Shown here: positions 7,740-16,348 of the stretch, in pieces
Layout: the number at the start of each line of letters is the position of its first letter
Position numbering within the stretch: the first letter of the stretch is position 1
NCBI RefSeq assembly: GCF_003315415.1
Contig: NZ_QNSB01000001.1
Span: forward strand, 1 to 64,000
Length of the DNA stretch: 64,000 bases
Source: Brevibacterium sanguinis
Lineage (GTDB): Bacteria > Actinomycetota > Actinomycetes > Actinomycetales > Brevibacteriaceae
Direction of reading: 5' to 3'
Notes under the pieces: generated by a model
The model's input: the letters and a program-made list of their open reading frames with translations, nothing else
Told to the model about the DNA's origin: nothing
Databases searched by the model: none
Program-made: the position numbers and the translations under genes

Positions 7740-8902
7740 CGCGACTCTCGATCCGCATCGACGCTCAGCTCGAAGCGGCCGCCGGGGACAGGGCCGGCGG
7801 ACAGACGTGCGCCCGAAGCGCGGCAGCGAGCGGCCAATGCCGCGAGTCCTGACCCGCTCACCTCCTCGGCGCGCCCCTTCGACTCCCGCGCTCCGTCATT
7901 GGCGACGGTCAGGGTGAGCGCGGAGCCCGATGCTCCGAGCGAGAGGCGGACCCGGGTGGCGTCACTATGGCGGAGCACGTTCGTCACCGCCTCACGCACG
8001 ACGGTGGCGAGCAGCCGAGATCTGTCCTCGGGAAGCCGCGCGAGCAGGTCTTCGTCGACATCGAGCTCGGTCTCGATGCCCGCGGACGCGAGCACGAGCT
8101 CAGCGGTTCTCAGTTGGGCGCCGAGGTCACCGGCAGTGCTGCCGTGCACCGCCCGTCGCGCTTCGACCACGGTCTCGCGGCCGAGTTCCTCGATGCTTCT
8201 CATCTCCCGCACGGCACCCGCGGCGTCGCTCGTGGCGAGGTCCGCTGCCAGCTCCGCCTTGAGTGCGATGACGCCGAGGCGGTGGCCGAGGACATCGTGG
8301 AGCTCCCTGCTCGACCGCATCCGCTCCTCGGCGATCGCGAGAGCGACTTCGGCCTCCCGGCCGGCCTGCGCCGCCCGCAGCAGCCGGAACAGCCAGACGA
8401 TCGCCTGGCACACGAGCCAGAGGACGAGCGCGCACCCGGCCATCACCAGCAGTTCGTCGGCACCGGAGTCGAATGCCGCTCCCGCGTAGACCGCGGCCGA
8501 GCCGAGGACGACGGCGGTCACGACGCCGAGGCGGATCCGCACGAGCCCGCACGCGGCGACGACGAACCCGGCCAGCCACGCCCAGGGGAGCTCGCCGGGC
8601 TCCGCCCACACGTGCAGGGGCAGCCACAGCGCCACAGTGACCACCACGAGGAGCGCGACCCGCCACAGCACCCCGCCGATGGGAACGGTCTGACTCACGG
8701 CTGCATGGAGGACGAGGACCATCGCGGCGCTGAGGAGGACCATGCCCAGAGTGAGGACCATCGAGCCGACGGGCGACGGCGGCTGCGTCAGCGACACCGG
8801 AATGATCACGACCCACATGAAGCTGGCGAGCAGCAGTCCGAGCACGACGATCGACGCACTGCGTCGTTCGGCCCGCGTCTTCGTCGTACCGTCACTCGCC
8901 AT
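7736..8902 (-). CDS. NarL-type sensor histidine kinase (HisKA_3)
   Basis: A 388-residue membrane sensor kinase. Residues 15-175 contain about six hydrophobic segments with very short loops, so the stimulus is probably sensed in or at the membrane. The HisKA_3 dimerisation box ELHDVLGHRLGVIALK carries the phospho-accepting His. The ATPase domain shows REAVTNVLRHSDAT (N box) and SGSGLAALAARC (G box). It pairs with the response regulator through a four-base overlap. Similar kinases (DesK, LiaS and antibiotic-sensing relatives) respond to membrane or envelope state; the signal here is unknown. Confidence 0.92.
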   Translation of the reverse strand: MASDGTTKTRAERRSASIVVLGLLLASFMWVVIIPVSLTQPPSPVGSMVLTLGMVLLSAAMVLVLHAAVSQTVPIGGVLWRVALLVVVTVALWLPLHVWAEPGELPWAWLAGFVVAACGLVRIRLGVVTAVVLGSAAVYAGAAFDSGADELLVMAGCALVLWLVCQAIVWLFRLLRAAQAGREAEVALAIAEERMRSSRELHDVLGHRLGVIALKAELAADLATSDAAGAVREMRSIEELGRETVVEARRAVHGSTAGDLGAQLRTAELVLASAGIETELDVDEDLLARLPEDRSRLLATVVREAVTNVLRHSDATRVRLSLGASGSALTLTVANDGARESKGRAEEVSGSGLAALAARCRASGARLSAGPVPGGRFELSVDADRESR

Positions 8903-9005
8903 GCTCGAAATCTACCCCGGGACGCTCGCGGTGGCACTCACAACTTCACGGGCTCGACCCCCTGCGAAATCGTATAGACGTGTACGAATTGAAGGTCTAG
9001 AGTAA

Positions 9006-9025
9006 CTCGTACCCCTGAGTACGAG
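9006..9025. promoter_or_regulatory. inverted-repeat operator upstream of DHFR-like gene
   Basis: Perfect inverted repeat CTCGTAC-N6-GTACGAG, 64 bases before the DHFR-like start. A related TGTACGA half-site occurs just upstream near 8981. It looks like a TetR/MarR-class operator; the regulator is not identifiable among the adjacent genes. Confidence 0.5.
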
Positions 9026-9088
9026 ATGGATGGTCGGTCGAAACGGTCACCGTGGGTCCTTCTCGACTCGCTCCCCGAAAGGAATCTC

Positions 9089-9661
9089 ATGAGCACGATC
9101 ATCGTCAGCATGTGGACCACGCTCGACGGCTTCGTCGCCGGGTCGGACGATTCGATGGACTGGCTGCGACCCGACGGCGACCTCATGGAGTACGAGACCG
9201 ACCTGGTGGAGACCGCGAGTGCCCTCCTCCTCGGCAGGGTCACGCATTCCGACTTCGCCTCCTACTGGCCCGCGGTCGCCTCCGGTGCGATCGACGCCGA
9301 CGACGGCACGAGGCGCTACGCCCGCCGGCTCGACGAGCTGGACAAGTTCGTAGCCTCACGCTCCGGGGAGATCGCCGACTGGCCGAAATCGCAGCGCATC
9401 CCGGAGGCGACCGTCGAGGAGATCCAGCGCGTCAAGGACGACGCAGACGGCACTGTCGTCATCTATGGCAGCCTCAGCCTCATCGCCTCGCTCAACGCCC
9501 TCGACCTCATCGACGAGTTCCACCTCGTCGTCCATCCGACCCTGCTCGCCCGGGGCAAGCCCGTCCTCGATGCCGAGCAGCGCCCGACCCCACTGGAGCT
9601 CATCGAGAGCAGGCCCTTCTCCACCGGCGCTGTGCTGCTCAAGTACTCCCGGCAGCGCTAG
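9089..9661 (+). CDS. dihydrofolate-reductase-like (RibD C-terminal domain) protein
   Basis: A 190-residue member of the RibD_C/DHFR-like family often annotated YwjB/YyaP: NAD(P)H-binding reductases of unknown substrate, not the folate DHFR. It begins MSTIIVSMWTTLDGFVAG, contains LLGRVTHSDFASYWP, and a Rossmann-like DGTVVIYGSLSLIASL before the C-terminal EFHLVVHPTLLARGKP. The ATG at 9089 is preceded by AAAGGAA at good spacing, while the in-frame extension from 9026 overlaps the operator repeat. A second, only distantly similar DHFR-like gene lies at 19339-19896. Confidence 0.85.
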   Translation: MSTIIVSMWTTLDGFVAGSDDSMDWLRPDGDLMEYETDLVETASALLLGRVTHSDFASYWPAVASGAIDADDGTRRYARRLDELDKFVASRSGEIADWPKSQRIPEATVEEIQRVKDDADGTVVIYGSLSLIASLNALDLIDEFHLVVHPTLLARGKPVLDAEQRPTPLELIESRPFSTGAVLLKYSRQR

Positions 9662-9797
9662 GACCGCTCGCGGCCGCCGGGCGATGCCTCGCTCTCCATT
9701 GCCGGATACGCGTCGACGTCGTCGTGAAAGGTGGGGAAGAATGGCAATGCGGGCCCGGCCGGGTCCGGCTCGTCAGGACGAGGACAGGTGGGATCTC

Positions 9798-10529
9798 GTG
9801 TTCATCAAAGCCTGCATCAACGGCGATCGGCTGCCGGGTGAGCACCCGGCTCTCCCGGTGTCGGCCGCGCAGATCGCAGCCGAGGCCCTCGGTGCGGTGA
9901 GGGCGGGGGCCGGAGCGGTTCATCTGCACGTCAAGGACGATTCAGGTGCCGACACGCTCGCCGGTGAGCCGCTGTCGACCGTGCTCGAAGCAGTTCGCGA
10001 CGTGGTGCCTGACGTTCCGATCGGGGTGACGACCGGCGCGTGGGCGCTGCCGGATCCGACGACCCGCACCGAGGCCGTTCGAGCCTGGGCGAACCTGCCC
10101 GATTTCGCCTCCGTCAACTGGCACGAGGACGGTGCCGAGGAGGTGGCGCAGGCGCTGCTCGACAAGGGCATCGGTGTCGAAGCGGGCCTGTGGCATGAGT
10201 CCGCCGTGGACGCATGGGCGCGCTCGCCCCTGCGCGATCAGTGTCTGCGGGTCCTCATCGAGGTGCAGGACGGATCCGAGCCGGATGAGAGCGTGAGAGT
10301 CGCCGACCGTCTTCTGGCTGCGGTCGCAGCGACCGGCGCACGGCTCCCGGTGCTGCTCCACGGCGAGGGCAGCAGCTGCTGGCCGGTGCTGCGCCGAGCG
10401 GCACGTCTCGGCCTGGACACCCGAATCGGGCTCGAGGACACGCTTGTCCTTCCTGACGGCAGTCCAGCGCCGGGCAATGCGGCACTGGTGCGCGCCGCCC
10501 TGCGGGTCATCGACGAGGAGCGTGGCTGA
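9798..10529 (+). CDS. BKACE-family (DUF849) beta-keto acid cleavage enzyme
   Basis: A 243-residue TIM-barrel protein of the BKACE family, Zn-dependent enzymes that split beta-keto acids with acetyl-CoA (for example 3-keto-5-aminohexanoate cleavage). The N-terminal block FIKACINGDR followed by AGAVHLHVKDDSG supplies the metal-binding His-X-His. VGVTTGAW-like and GLEDT segments follow; the Glu of GLEDT is the third metal ligand in characterised members. At about 245 residues it is shorter than the classical 270-310 residue enzymes and belongs to a compact actinobacterial subgroup. The GTG at 9798 places the family N terminus at residue 1 with GGTGGGA upstream. An ATG at 9741 with AAAGGTGGGG upstream is an alternative. 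The substrate cannot be assigned. Confidence 0.82.
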   Translation: MFIKACINGDRLPGEHPALPVSAAQIAAEALGAVRAGAGAVHLHVKDDSGADTLAGEPLSTVLEAVRDVVPDVPIGVTTGAWALPDPTTRTEAVRAWANLPDFASVNWHEDGAEEVAQALLDKGIGVEAGLWHESAVDAWARSPLRDQCLRVLIEVQDGSEPDESVRVADRLLAAVAATGARLPVLLHGEGSSCWPVLRRAARLGLDTRIGLEDTLVLPDGSPAPGNAALVRAALRVIDEERG

Positions 10530-10607
10530 CCACCGAGCGGTTCAGGGCCTCGAGCGACCCGATCTGCCACGACTGGGACGCTCCCACTGGAGCGTGCTGT
10601 TCATGAT

Positions 10608-10671
10608 TGCAACTGAAAGGTTGCATATTGCCGGGAGGTGTGTCACGATGTATTGCAACCAAAGCATTGCA
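10608..10671. promoter_or_regulatory. repeated TTGCAAC sites upstream of MFS gene
   Basis: TGCAAC-N6-GTTGCA (10608-10625) is a perfect inverted repeat. The half-site recurs as TTGCAAC (10653-10659) and TTGCA (10667-10671), the last only about 17 bases before the start codon. Such clustering suggests cooperative repressor binding that controls the exporter. The cognate regulator is not adjacent. Confidence 0.5.
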
Positions 10672-10687
10672 GTTATCGGAGGTCCTG

Positions 10688-11908
10688 ATGCCTGGTCCGC
10701 GGAACCGTTCCGGAAGCGGCAGTTCAAGAGTGACGGTCACCTTGGGCGTACTGTTCACCGGAACGTTCGTCATGGGGTGTGCGGAGGTGCTCGTTGCGGG
10801 CATGCTCGATCTGATGGCCGCGGACCTGGCCGCGCCACTGTCAGCTGTTGGCTCGCTTGTGTCGGCGAACGCGCTCGGTATCGCGATCGGCGGACCGCTG
10901 TTGACTTTCCTCACTGCCAGGCTCGGCCGACGCCCAGTGCTGCTGGTCGCCCTCTCGGTGTTCACCGTGCTGAACCTGCTCCCCGCCTTCGGTGCCGATC
11001 TGGAGGTTTTCGTCGTCGCCCGTTTCGTCATCGGCGCTGCTGAGGGACTGTTCATCGCTGCGGCCATCACCACGGCGACCTCAGTCGTGCCCGCGGAGCG
11101 TGTCGGGCGAGCGATGGCGGTGGTGATCTCCGGGTTCGCGGTGTCCGGGGCGGTGGGAATGCCGCTGGGTCGAATGCTCGGCGACACCGTCGGCTGGCGG
11201 GCGTCATTCGTCGCCGTCGTCCTGGCATCGGTTGTCACACTCCTGGTGGCGTACCTCGCAGTGCCCCGCATTCCGGCCGAGAATGCGGTCGGCATGATGG
11301 GCCAGCTGCGGTTCGCCCTTTCACCCCGTGTGCTGGCGGTTCTCGCGATCGGTGTCCTGCTGTTCGCGGGCACTGCTGCGGCGCAGACGTATCTGGTGCC
11401 GTTCATGAAAGGTGTGGCGGGCATTTCCGGGCCGTGGATTGGGGTGTGCCTGATGGGGTTTGGAATAGCCGCCGCGGTCGGATCGTTCGGTGGCGGACGA
11501 TTCGCCGACTCGGGAGCCGCACGTTCGTTGATCCTCGGTTCGGTCCTCGTCGCTGCCTCGATCATGGTCCTGGTGTTCTGGGGTGCGAATCCTGTCGTTG
11601 CGCTGTTCGCACTGCTCGTCCTCGGGATGTGCGCTGCCGGGATCACGAGCCCGTGGCAGCACCGAGTGGAACATCTCGCCGGACCGGGTGCCATTCTCGC
11701 GGCCTCCCTGCCGGCTTCAGCCGCGAACTTCGGCGATGCCATGGGCGCCTTCGCCGGAGGGCGGGCGATCGACCTCGGCGGCATTCCCACGGCGATCGTC
11801 GCTGCCGGGATCCTCGCCGCCGCGTCCATCCTCGTGGCGACCGCCAGTCGCTCCCTCCGTCCGGTCGCCCCACCGCACACTGCCCCTGAACTCATCCTCG
11901 ACCACTGA
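10688..11908 (+). CDS. MFS drug-efflux transporter (DHA1, CmlA/AraJ-like)
   Basis: A 406-residue, 12-TM major facilitator. Motif A after TM2 reads GGPLLTFLTARLGRRPVLL, and the TM5 segment GAVGMPLGRMLGDTVGWR resembles motif C of 12-TM drug:H+ antiporters. Overall it resembles actinobacterial chloramphenicol and sugar-efflux type exporters. The ATG at 10688 has GGAGG five bases upstream. A SRPBCC protein and an ArsR-type regulator follow in the same direction, with 27 bases to the SRPBCC start. The substrate is unknown. Confidence 0.88.
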   Translation: MPGPRNRSGSGSSRVTVTLGVLFTGTFVMGCAEVLVAGMLDLMAADLAAPLSAVGSLVSANALGIAIGGPLLTFLTARLGRRPVLLVALSVFTVLNLLPAFGADLEVFVVARFVIGAAEGLFIAAAITTATSVVPAERVGRAMAVVISGFAVSGAVGMPLGRMLGDTVGWRASFVAVVLASVVTLLVAYLAVPRIPAENAVGMMGQLRFALSPRVLAVLAIGVLLFAGTAAAQTYLVPFMKGVAGISGPWIGVCLMGFGIAAAVGSFGGGRFADSGAARSLILGSVLVAASIMVLVFWGANPVVALFALLVLGMCAAGITSPWQHRVEHLAGPGAILAASLPASAANFGDAMGAFAGGRAIDLGGIPTAIVAAGILAAASILVATASRSLRPVAPPHTAPELILDH

Positions 11909-11935
11909 ACCGGCACAACAGAAATGGAGACAATC

Positions 11936-12403
11936 ATGGAGAACAGGCAGAACCCCCACGCCGTGATCGACGGCTTCAGCGTACGACGCACGATTCACAT
12001 CGACGCACCTCCGGAGAAGGTCTGGCGCACCGTCACCGAACCCGAGCTGATCTCGCAGTGGTTCGGCCAGATCGTCCTCGATCGCGTAGGGGCGGGAGCC
12101 CTCGGCACGATCGGATGGCCGGGCGAGCGCCGCGTTCCGATCCGGGTCGAGACCTTCGACCCGCCGACCACCGTGTCCTATCGGTGGTGCAACGAGGAGG
12201 ACCCCCTGCCGGAGACGGTCGACGAGCAGCGCTCGACGGTGTTCACCTTCACGCTCGAGGCGGCCTCCGCCGGCACGCGACTGACGGTCGTCGAGACGGG
12301 CTTCGAGCGCACCGGCGATCCGGACCAGCTCATGGCCGACCACCGCGGCGGCTGGGACGAGGAGCTCGACAAGCTCGTCGTCCTGCTCGAGGGGAATTCA
12401 TGA
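11936..12403 (+). CDS. SRPBCC/AHSA1-domain protein
   Basis: A 155-residue START-like fold protein of the AHSA1 (Activator of Hsp90 ATPase homologue 1-like) subfamily. It begins with RRTIHIDAPPEKVWRTVTEP, has the characteristic ISQWFGQ, and ends with GWDEELDKLVVLLE. Such proteins form a deep hydrophobic pocket for small ligands. It is followed with a four-base overlap by an ArsR-type regulator, a very common pairing in actinobacteria in which the SRPBCC protein is the regulated partner. The ATG at 11936 has GGAGA five bases upstream; the in-frame ATG at 11924 lacks a ribosome site. Confidence 0.88.
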   Translation: MENRQNPHAVIDGFSVRRTIHIDAPPEKVWRTVTEPELISQWFGQIVLDRVGAGALGTIGWPGERRVPIRVETFDPPTTVSYRWCNEEDPLPETVDEQRSTVFTFTLEAASAGTRLTVVETGFERTGDPDQLMADHRGGWDEELDKLVVLLEGNS

Positions 12404-12729
12404 CCGGGACTGTGCTCGACGGATCCGTGATCGCCATGTGCAACGCGCTCGGCGACGAGACACGGTGGAGCATTCTGACCGCACTGGGCGAGGGCGATGC
12501 CTCGGCGTCGGCCCTCGCCCGGCGGCTGCCCGTCTCCCGGCAGGCCATCGCCAAACATCTGACGATCCTCCACGACGCCGGCCTCGTGGAGACCGTGCAG
12601 GCCGGACGCGAAGTGCGGTACCGGGTCGTGGGCGCTGAGCTCAGCGCCGTGGCTCGCCGCCTCGATGCGATCGGTGCCGAATGGGATCGCCGCCTGTCGG
12701 CGATCAAGCAGATTGCCGAGAACATCTGA
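12400..12729 (+). CDS. ArsR-family winged-helix regulator
   Basis: A 109-residue single-domain ArsR/SmtB-fold regulator with recognition helix SRQAIAKHLTILHDAGLV and wing AGREVRYRV. It has no cysteine cluster for metal binding (the only Cys is near the N terminus), so it is probably not a metal sensor but one of the SdpR/Rv2034-like regulators paired with AHSA1 proteins. The ATG overlaps the SRPBCC stop (ATGA), with a GAGGGG ribosome site inside the upstream gene. It likely represses its own operon. Confidence 0.9.
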   Translation: MTGTVLDGSVIAMCNALGDETRWSILTALGEGDASASALARRLPVSRQAIAKHLTILHDAGLVETVQAGREVRYRVVGAELSAVARRLDAIGAEWDRRLSAIKQIAENI

Positions 12730-12845
12730 CTCTGCCATCGCGATGGGATTCTCCGGCACGGCGACGATCAGGGCGACGTGACGGTCGGCTCATGCCGCTC
12801 TGATCCGAGCAGAAGTCACAAAAACTACCCAATCTCCTAGAAACT

Positions 12846-12874
12846 ATTGCGCAAATCGCAATACCTGGTACAAC
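12846..12874 (+). promoter_or_regulatory. promoter and autoregulatory repeat of the Xre-TetR gene
   Basis: -35-like TTGCGC (12847-12852), 16-base spacer and -10-like TACAAC (12869-12874) end seven bases before the GTG at 12882, which suits a leaderless transcript. The -35 overlaps a perfect inverted repeat ATTGCG-N5-CGCAAT (12846-12862), a likely site for self-repression. Confidence 0.55.
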
Positions 12875-12881
12875 TGAGAGG

Positions 12882-13847
12882 GTGACTTCGACCGGCAATG
12901 GCGCAGAAGGCGACTCAGGGACCCTGGGATCGCGCGTCCGCAGCGCCATCAGGGCCGCCGGCGTCAACAACAGCGAAGTCGCTCGCAGGATCGGCATCGA
13001 ACCGAGCAAGCTCTCCAAATCCCTGGCCGGCACGCGGAAGTTCCGGGTCGAGGAACTGTCCGGGATCGCCGCGCTGACCAACGTCACCACCGACTGGCTG
13101 ACGACGGGGAGGGTGGGGGAGCCGCCTCGGCGCAGGATCGTCACGAACCCCGCCGCTCCCACGCTCGCGGCCACCACCTCGGCGACGCCGACGATCACCG
13201 GCGACACGGGCTCTGAGCGATGGCTGTCGAAGGGCAAGCGCAATCGGCACCGGATCATCGCCACGGCCTGGGAGCTCTACGCCGATCACGGCATCGACAA
13301 CGTGCCCACCTCCGACGTCGCCGCCGCCTGCGGGCTGAGCGTGTCGACGATCAACTACCACTTCCGGACGAAGACCCAGCTGCTCGAAGCGGCGCTGCGC
13401 CACTCGCTGACGATCATCGCGACCACCCGCAACCTCACCGCGCCGGACGATCCGATCGCGGCGCTACGGCACTTCTCATGGCTGCACGCCGGAGTCGACC
13501 AGAAGGTCCGGCGCGTGTGGTCGATCTGGCTCCAGAGCTGGTCGCGAGCCGTTGTCGACGAACGCTCCCGACTCAACCTCGCCGCTGTCTACACGGAATG
13601 GCTCGACCTCGTGACAGGGGTCATCGTCGCGGGCCAGCGGGCCGGTGCTGTCCGGTCGGGGAACACGACGCGAATGGTCAAGAGCCTGTCGATCTTCATC
13701 GACGGACTCGGGGTGGCACGCGCCACCGGTCAGATTCCCATCACCGACGAGGAGGCGCTCGAGATGCTCGAGGACTACCTGAACGCCCACATACTCCTGA
13801 AACCCGACGAACCCGACGAACTCCAGCAACCTGAAGGGGAGAGATGA
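12882..13847 (+). CDS. Xre-TetR two-HTH regulator
   Basis: A 321-residue regulator with two different DNA-binding modules. Residues 13-70 form an Xre/Cro-like HTH (VRSAIRAAGVNNSEVARRIG followed by PSKLSKSLAG). After a linker rich in Pro, Thr and Ala, residues 115-170 form a TetR N-terminal HTH (RHRIIATAWELYADHGIDNV, then GLSVSTINYHFRTK) followed by a TetR ligand domain. It is the first gene of an operon: its stop overlaps the start of the ABC substrate-binding gene (ATGA at 13844-13847). The TetR ligand is therefore probably the transported compound or a product of it (inference). The start is GTG with no ribosome site at proper spacing. Confidence 0.85.
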   Translation: MTSTGNGAEGDSGTLGSRVRSAIRAAGVNNSEVARRIGIEPSKLSKSLAGTRKFRVEELSGIAALTNVTTDWLTTGRVGEPPRRRIVTNPAAPTLAATTSATPTITGDTGSERWLSKGKRNRHRIIATAWELYADHGIDNVPTSDVAAACGLSVSTINYHFRTKTQLLEAALRHSLTIIATTRNLTAPDDPIAALRHFSWLHAGVDQKVRRVWSIWLQSWSRAVVDERSRLNLAAVYTEWLDLVTGVIVAGQRAGAVRSGNTTRMVKSLSIFIDGLGVARATGQIPITDEEALEMLEDYLNAHILLKPDEPDELQQPEGER

Positions 13848-15391
13848 GCACACCGAACCGACGACACGTACTGGGGGCCGGGCTCTCGGTCGGTGCCCTG
13901 GTGGGTCTCAGCGCCTGCGGCTCGCAGACCGGCGCCGCCATCGATGCCGGCGACCCGGTCAAGGGCGGGACCCTGCGCGTGGGCATCACCGGCGGCAACT
14001 CCGCCGACACGATCGACGCCCACATCCCCGTCAACAACGGCGACGTCTGCCGCACGGTGAACATGTACAACGCGCTGTACGGCTGGGACGACGACTCCCG
14101 GGTCGTCCCGCTGCTGGCCGAGTCCTTCGAACCCAACGGCGACTCCACGGTGTGGACGGCGACCCTCAAACCGGGGATCAAGTTCTCCGACGGCCGTCCC
14201 ATCACGCCCGACGACGTGATCTTCACCTTCAAACGGATCACCGATCCCAACGACCCGAAGACCGCCGCCGCGAACTTCACGATGCTCGACGAGGTCGTCG
14301 CCACCGGGGACCGCACGGTCGAGTTCCGGCTCTCGGAGCCCAACGGCCTGTTCAACGACGCCGTGGCCGAGTACACCGCCGGCATCGTCCCCGTCGACTA
14401 CGACCCGGCCAACCCGGTCTGCTCGGGGCCGTTCAAGCTCAAGTCGTTCACCCCGGCCCAGTCGACGGTGCTCGAGGCCAACGAGCACTGGTGGGGCCAT
14501 GAGGGCACCTACCTCGACGAGGTGGAGCTGCTCAACTTCAACGACACCGACGCCCTCATCAACGCCCTGCTCTCGACCCAGGTCGACGCGATCGCCCAGA
14601 TCCCCGTCGCCCTCGTCGAGGTCATCGACGCCGATGAGCGGATGTCGATCCTCAACTCCGAGACCGGCATGTGGCTGCCGTTCACGATGCGCGTGGACCG
14701 CCCGCCGTACGATGACGAACGCGTGCGGCAGGCCTTCAAGCTCGTCGTCGACCGGGACCAGATGATCGAACAGGTGCTGTCCGGGTTCGGTGCCATCGGC
14801 AACGACATGTTCGGCCCCTACAGCGCCAACTACCCGAACTTCCCGCAGCGTAAGCAGGACATCGCCAAGGCCAAGGAGCTCCTCGCCGAGGCGGGCTACC
14901 CCGACGGCATCGACGTCGAACTCGTCACCGCCCCCATCCAGTCAGGCGCCGTGGAATCGGCGCAGGTCTTCGCCCAGCAGGCCAAGGAAGCCGGAATCCG
15001 GGTGTCGATCCGTCGGGTCGACGTGACGACGTTCTTCGGCGACCAGTACCTCCAGTGGGACTTCGCGCAGGACTTCTGGTACACGCGTGACTTCATGCCG
15101 CAGGTCATCGCCTGCTGCCTCGAGGAATCCCCGTTCAACGAGACGCACTGGAACGACCCCGAGTTCAACGAGATCTTCGACCGGGCCCGCGCGATCGCGG
15201 ACGTCGACGAGCGGCGCAACCTCGAGCATGAACTGCAGAAGATCCTCTTCGACCGGGGCGGCTACATCATCTGGGGCTTCCCCAACCAGGTCGACGCGTT
15301 CCAGAAGTACGTCGGCGGGCTCGTGCCCAACGCCACCGGACGCCCGCTGTCCGGCTGGCGCTTCGACCGCGTGTGGATCGGAAAGGTGTGA
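13844..15391 (+). CDS. peptide/nickel-type ABC substrate-binding lipoprotein
   Basis: A 515-residue solute-binding protein of the SBP_bac_5 (DppA/OppA/NikA) family. The N terminus contains NRRHVLGAG, which is twin-arginine-like, and the lipobox LSACGS (Cys near residue 25), so it may be a Tat-exported lipoprotein. Family landmarks include SDGRPITPDDVIFTFKR and NTGTxxx-like RPPYDDERVRQAFKLVVDRDQM. It is co-transcribed with a DppB, a DppC and a fused DppD-DppF, forming a complete importer. The ligand is probably a small peptide or similar organic solute, controlled by the upstream Xre-TetR protein. Confidence 0.92.
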   Translation: MSTPNRRHVLGAGLSVGALVGLSACGSQTGAAIDAGDPVKGGTLRVGITGGNSADTIDAHIPVNNGDVCRTVNMYNALYGWDDDSRVVPLLAESFEPNGDSTVWTATLKPGIKFSDGRPITPDDVIFTFKRITDPNDPKTAAANFTMLDEVVATGDRTVEFRLSEPNGLFNDAVAEYTAGIVPVDYDPANPVCSGPFKLKSFTPAQSTVLEANEHWWGHEGTYLDEVELLNFNDTDALINALLSTQVDAIAQIPVALVEVIDADERMSILNSETGMWLPFTMRVDRPPYDDERVRQAFKLVVDRDQMIEQVLSGFGAIGNDMFGPYSANYPNFPQRKQDIAKAKELLAEAGYPDGIDVELVTAPIQSGAVESAQVFAQQAKEAGIRVSIRRVDVTTFFGDQYLQWDFAQDFWYTRDFMPQVIACCLEESPFNETHWNDPEFNEIFDRARAIADVDERRNLEHELQKILFDRGGYIIWGFPNQVDAFQKYVGGLVPNATGRPLSGWRFDRVWIGKV

Positions 15392-15394
15392 CAC

Positions 15395-16348
15395 ATGTTC
15401 GCTAAAGTCATCGGCCGCAGACTCATCCTCTCGGCCTTCATCCTCCTCGCGGTCTCTCTGCTCGTCTTCGGTGCGACCCTGCTCCTGCCCGGTGATCCCG
15501 CCCGGGCGATCCTCGGCCAGCAGGCGACTCCGGAGCGCATCGCCGCCCTCAATGAGCAGCTCGGCCTCAACCAGCCGGCCTGGCAGCGCTACTTCACCTG
15601 GCTCGGCGGCCTCTTCGTCGGCGACTTCGGCACCTCGACCGCCTCGGGCGGACCGGTGTCCGAGCTCATCGGCGAGCGGATCGGCGCCTCCTTCGTCCTC
15701 ATGCTGCTCGCCGGTGTCATCTCGGTGCCGCTGGGCATCGCGATCGGCGTCTGGTCGGCGCTCCACCGCGGGGGCCGGAGAGACCAGTCGACGACGATGA
15801 TCTCCCTCATCCTCGCCTCGATGCCGGAGTTCGTCATCGGCATCGGACTCATCGCGGTCTTCGCCACCTCGGTGTTCCAGATCCTGCCCGCCGTGACGCT
15901 GGCCCCGCCGGGCGAACCCGTGTGGAACCGCCCGCTCCAGCTCGTCCTGCCGACGCTGACGCTCGTCCTCGTCGTCACCCCCTACATCGTGCGGATGATG
16001 CGCGCGACGATGGTCGAGGTCCTCGACTCCGGCTACGTCGAGATGGCTCGCCTCAAGGGCGTGCCCGAGCAGCGGGTGATCATGCGCCACGCCCTGCCGC
16101 ACGCCCTGGGCCCCGTCGCCCAGGTCGTCGCGATCCAGCTGGCGTGGCTGGCCGGCGGCGTGGTCGTCGTCGAGTTCCTCTTCCGCTACCCGGGACTCGG
16201 CCAGGCGCTAATCGACGCGGTCACCTACCGGGACGTCCAGGTCGTCCAGGCGATCTCGATGCTCGTCGCCGCCGTCTACGTCGTCGTCAACCTCGCCGCC
16301 GATGTCGTCGGCATCCTCACCAATCCGAAACTGAGGAGTGCAGCATGA
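15395..16348 (+). CDS. DppB-type ABC permease
   Basis: A 317-residue inner-membrane permease with six TM segments. The N terminus has LLPGDPARAILGQQATPERI, the conserved DppB loop, and the cytoplasmic EAA loop lies near ARLKGVPEQRVIMRHALPHAL. It starts three bases after the binding-protein gene and overlaps the next permease by four bases (ATGA). It forms the channel with the DppC subunit. Confidence 0.94.
   Translation: MFAKVIGRRLILSAFILLAVSLLVFGATLLLPGDPARAILGQQATPERIAALNEQLGLNQPAWQRYFTWLGGLFVGDFGTSTASGGPVSELIGERIGASFVLMLLAGVISVPLGIAIGVWSALHRGGRRDQSTTMISLILASMPEFVIGIGLIAVFATSVFQILPAVTLAPPGEPVWNRPLQLVLPTLTLVLVVTPYIVRMMRATMVEVLDSGYVEMARLKGVPEQRVIMRHALPHALGPVAQVVAIQLAWLAGGVVVVEFLFRYPGLGQALIDAVTYRDVQVVQAISMLVAAVYVVVNLAADVVGILTNPKLRSAA

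Noticed and set aside
10507..11991. 494-codon minus-strand frame over the MFS gene
   Set aside because: Thr/Ala/Arg/Pro-rich shadow without hydrophobic pattern or domain; the plus-strand MFS is clear.
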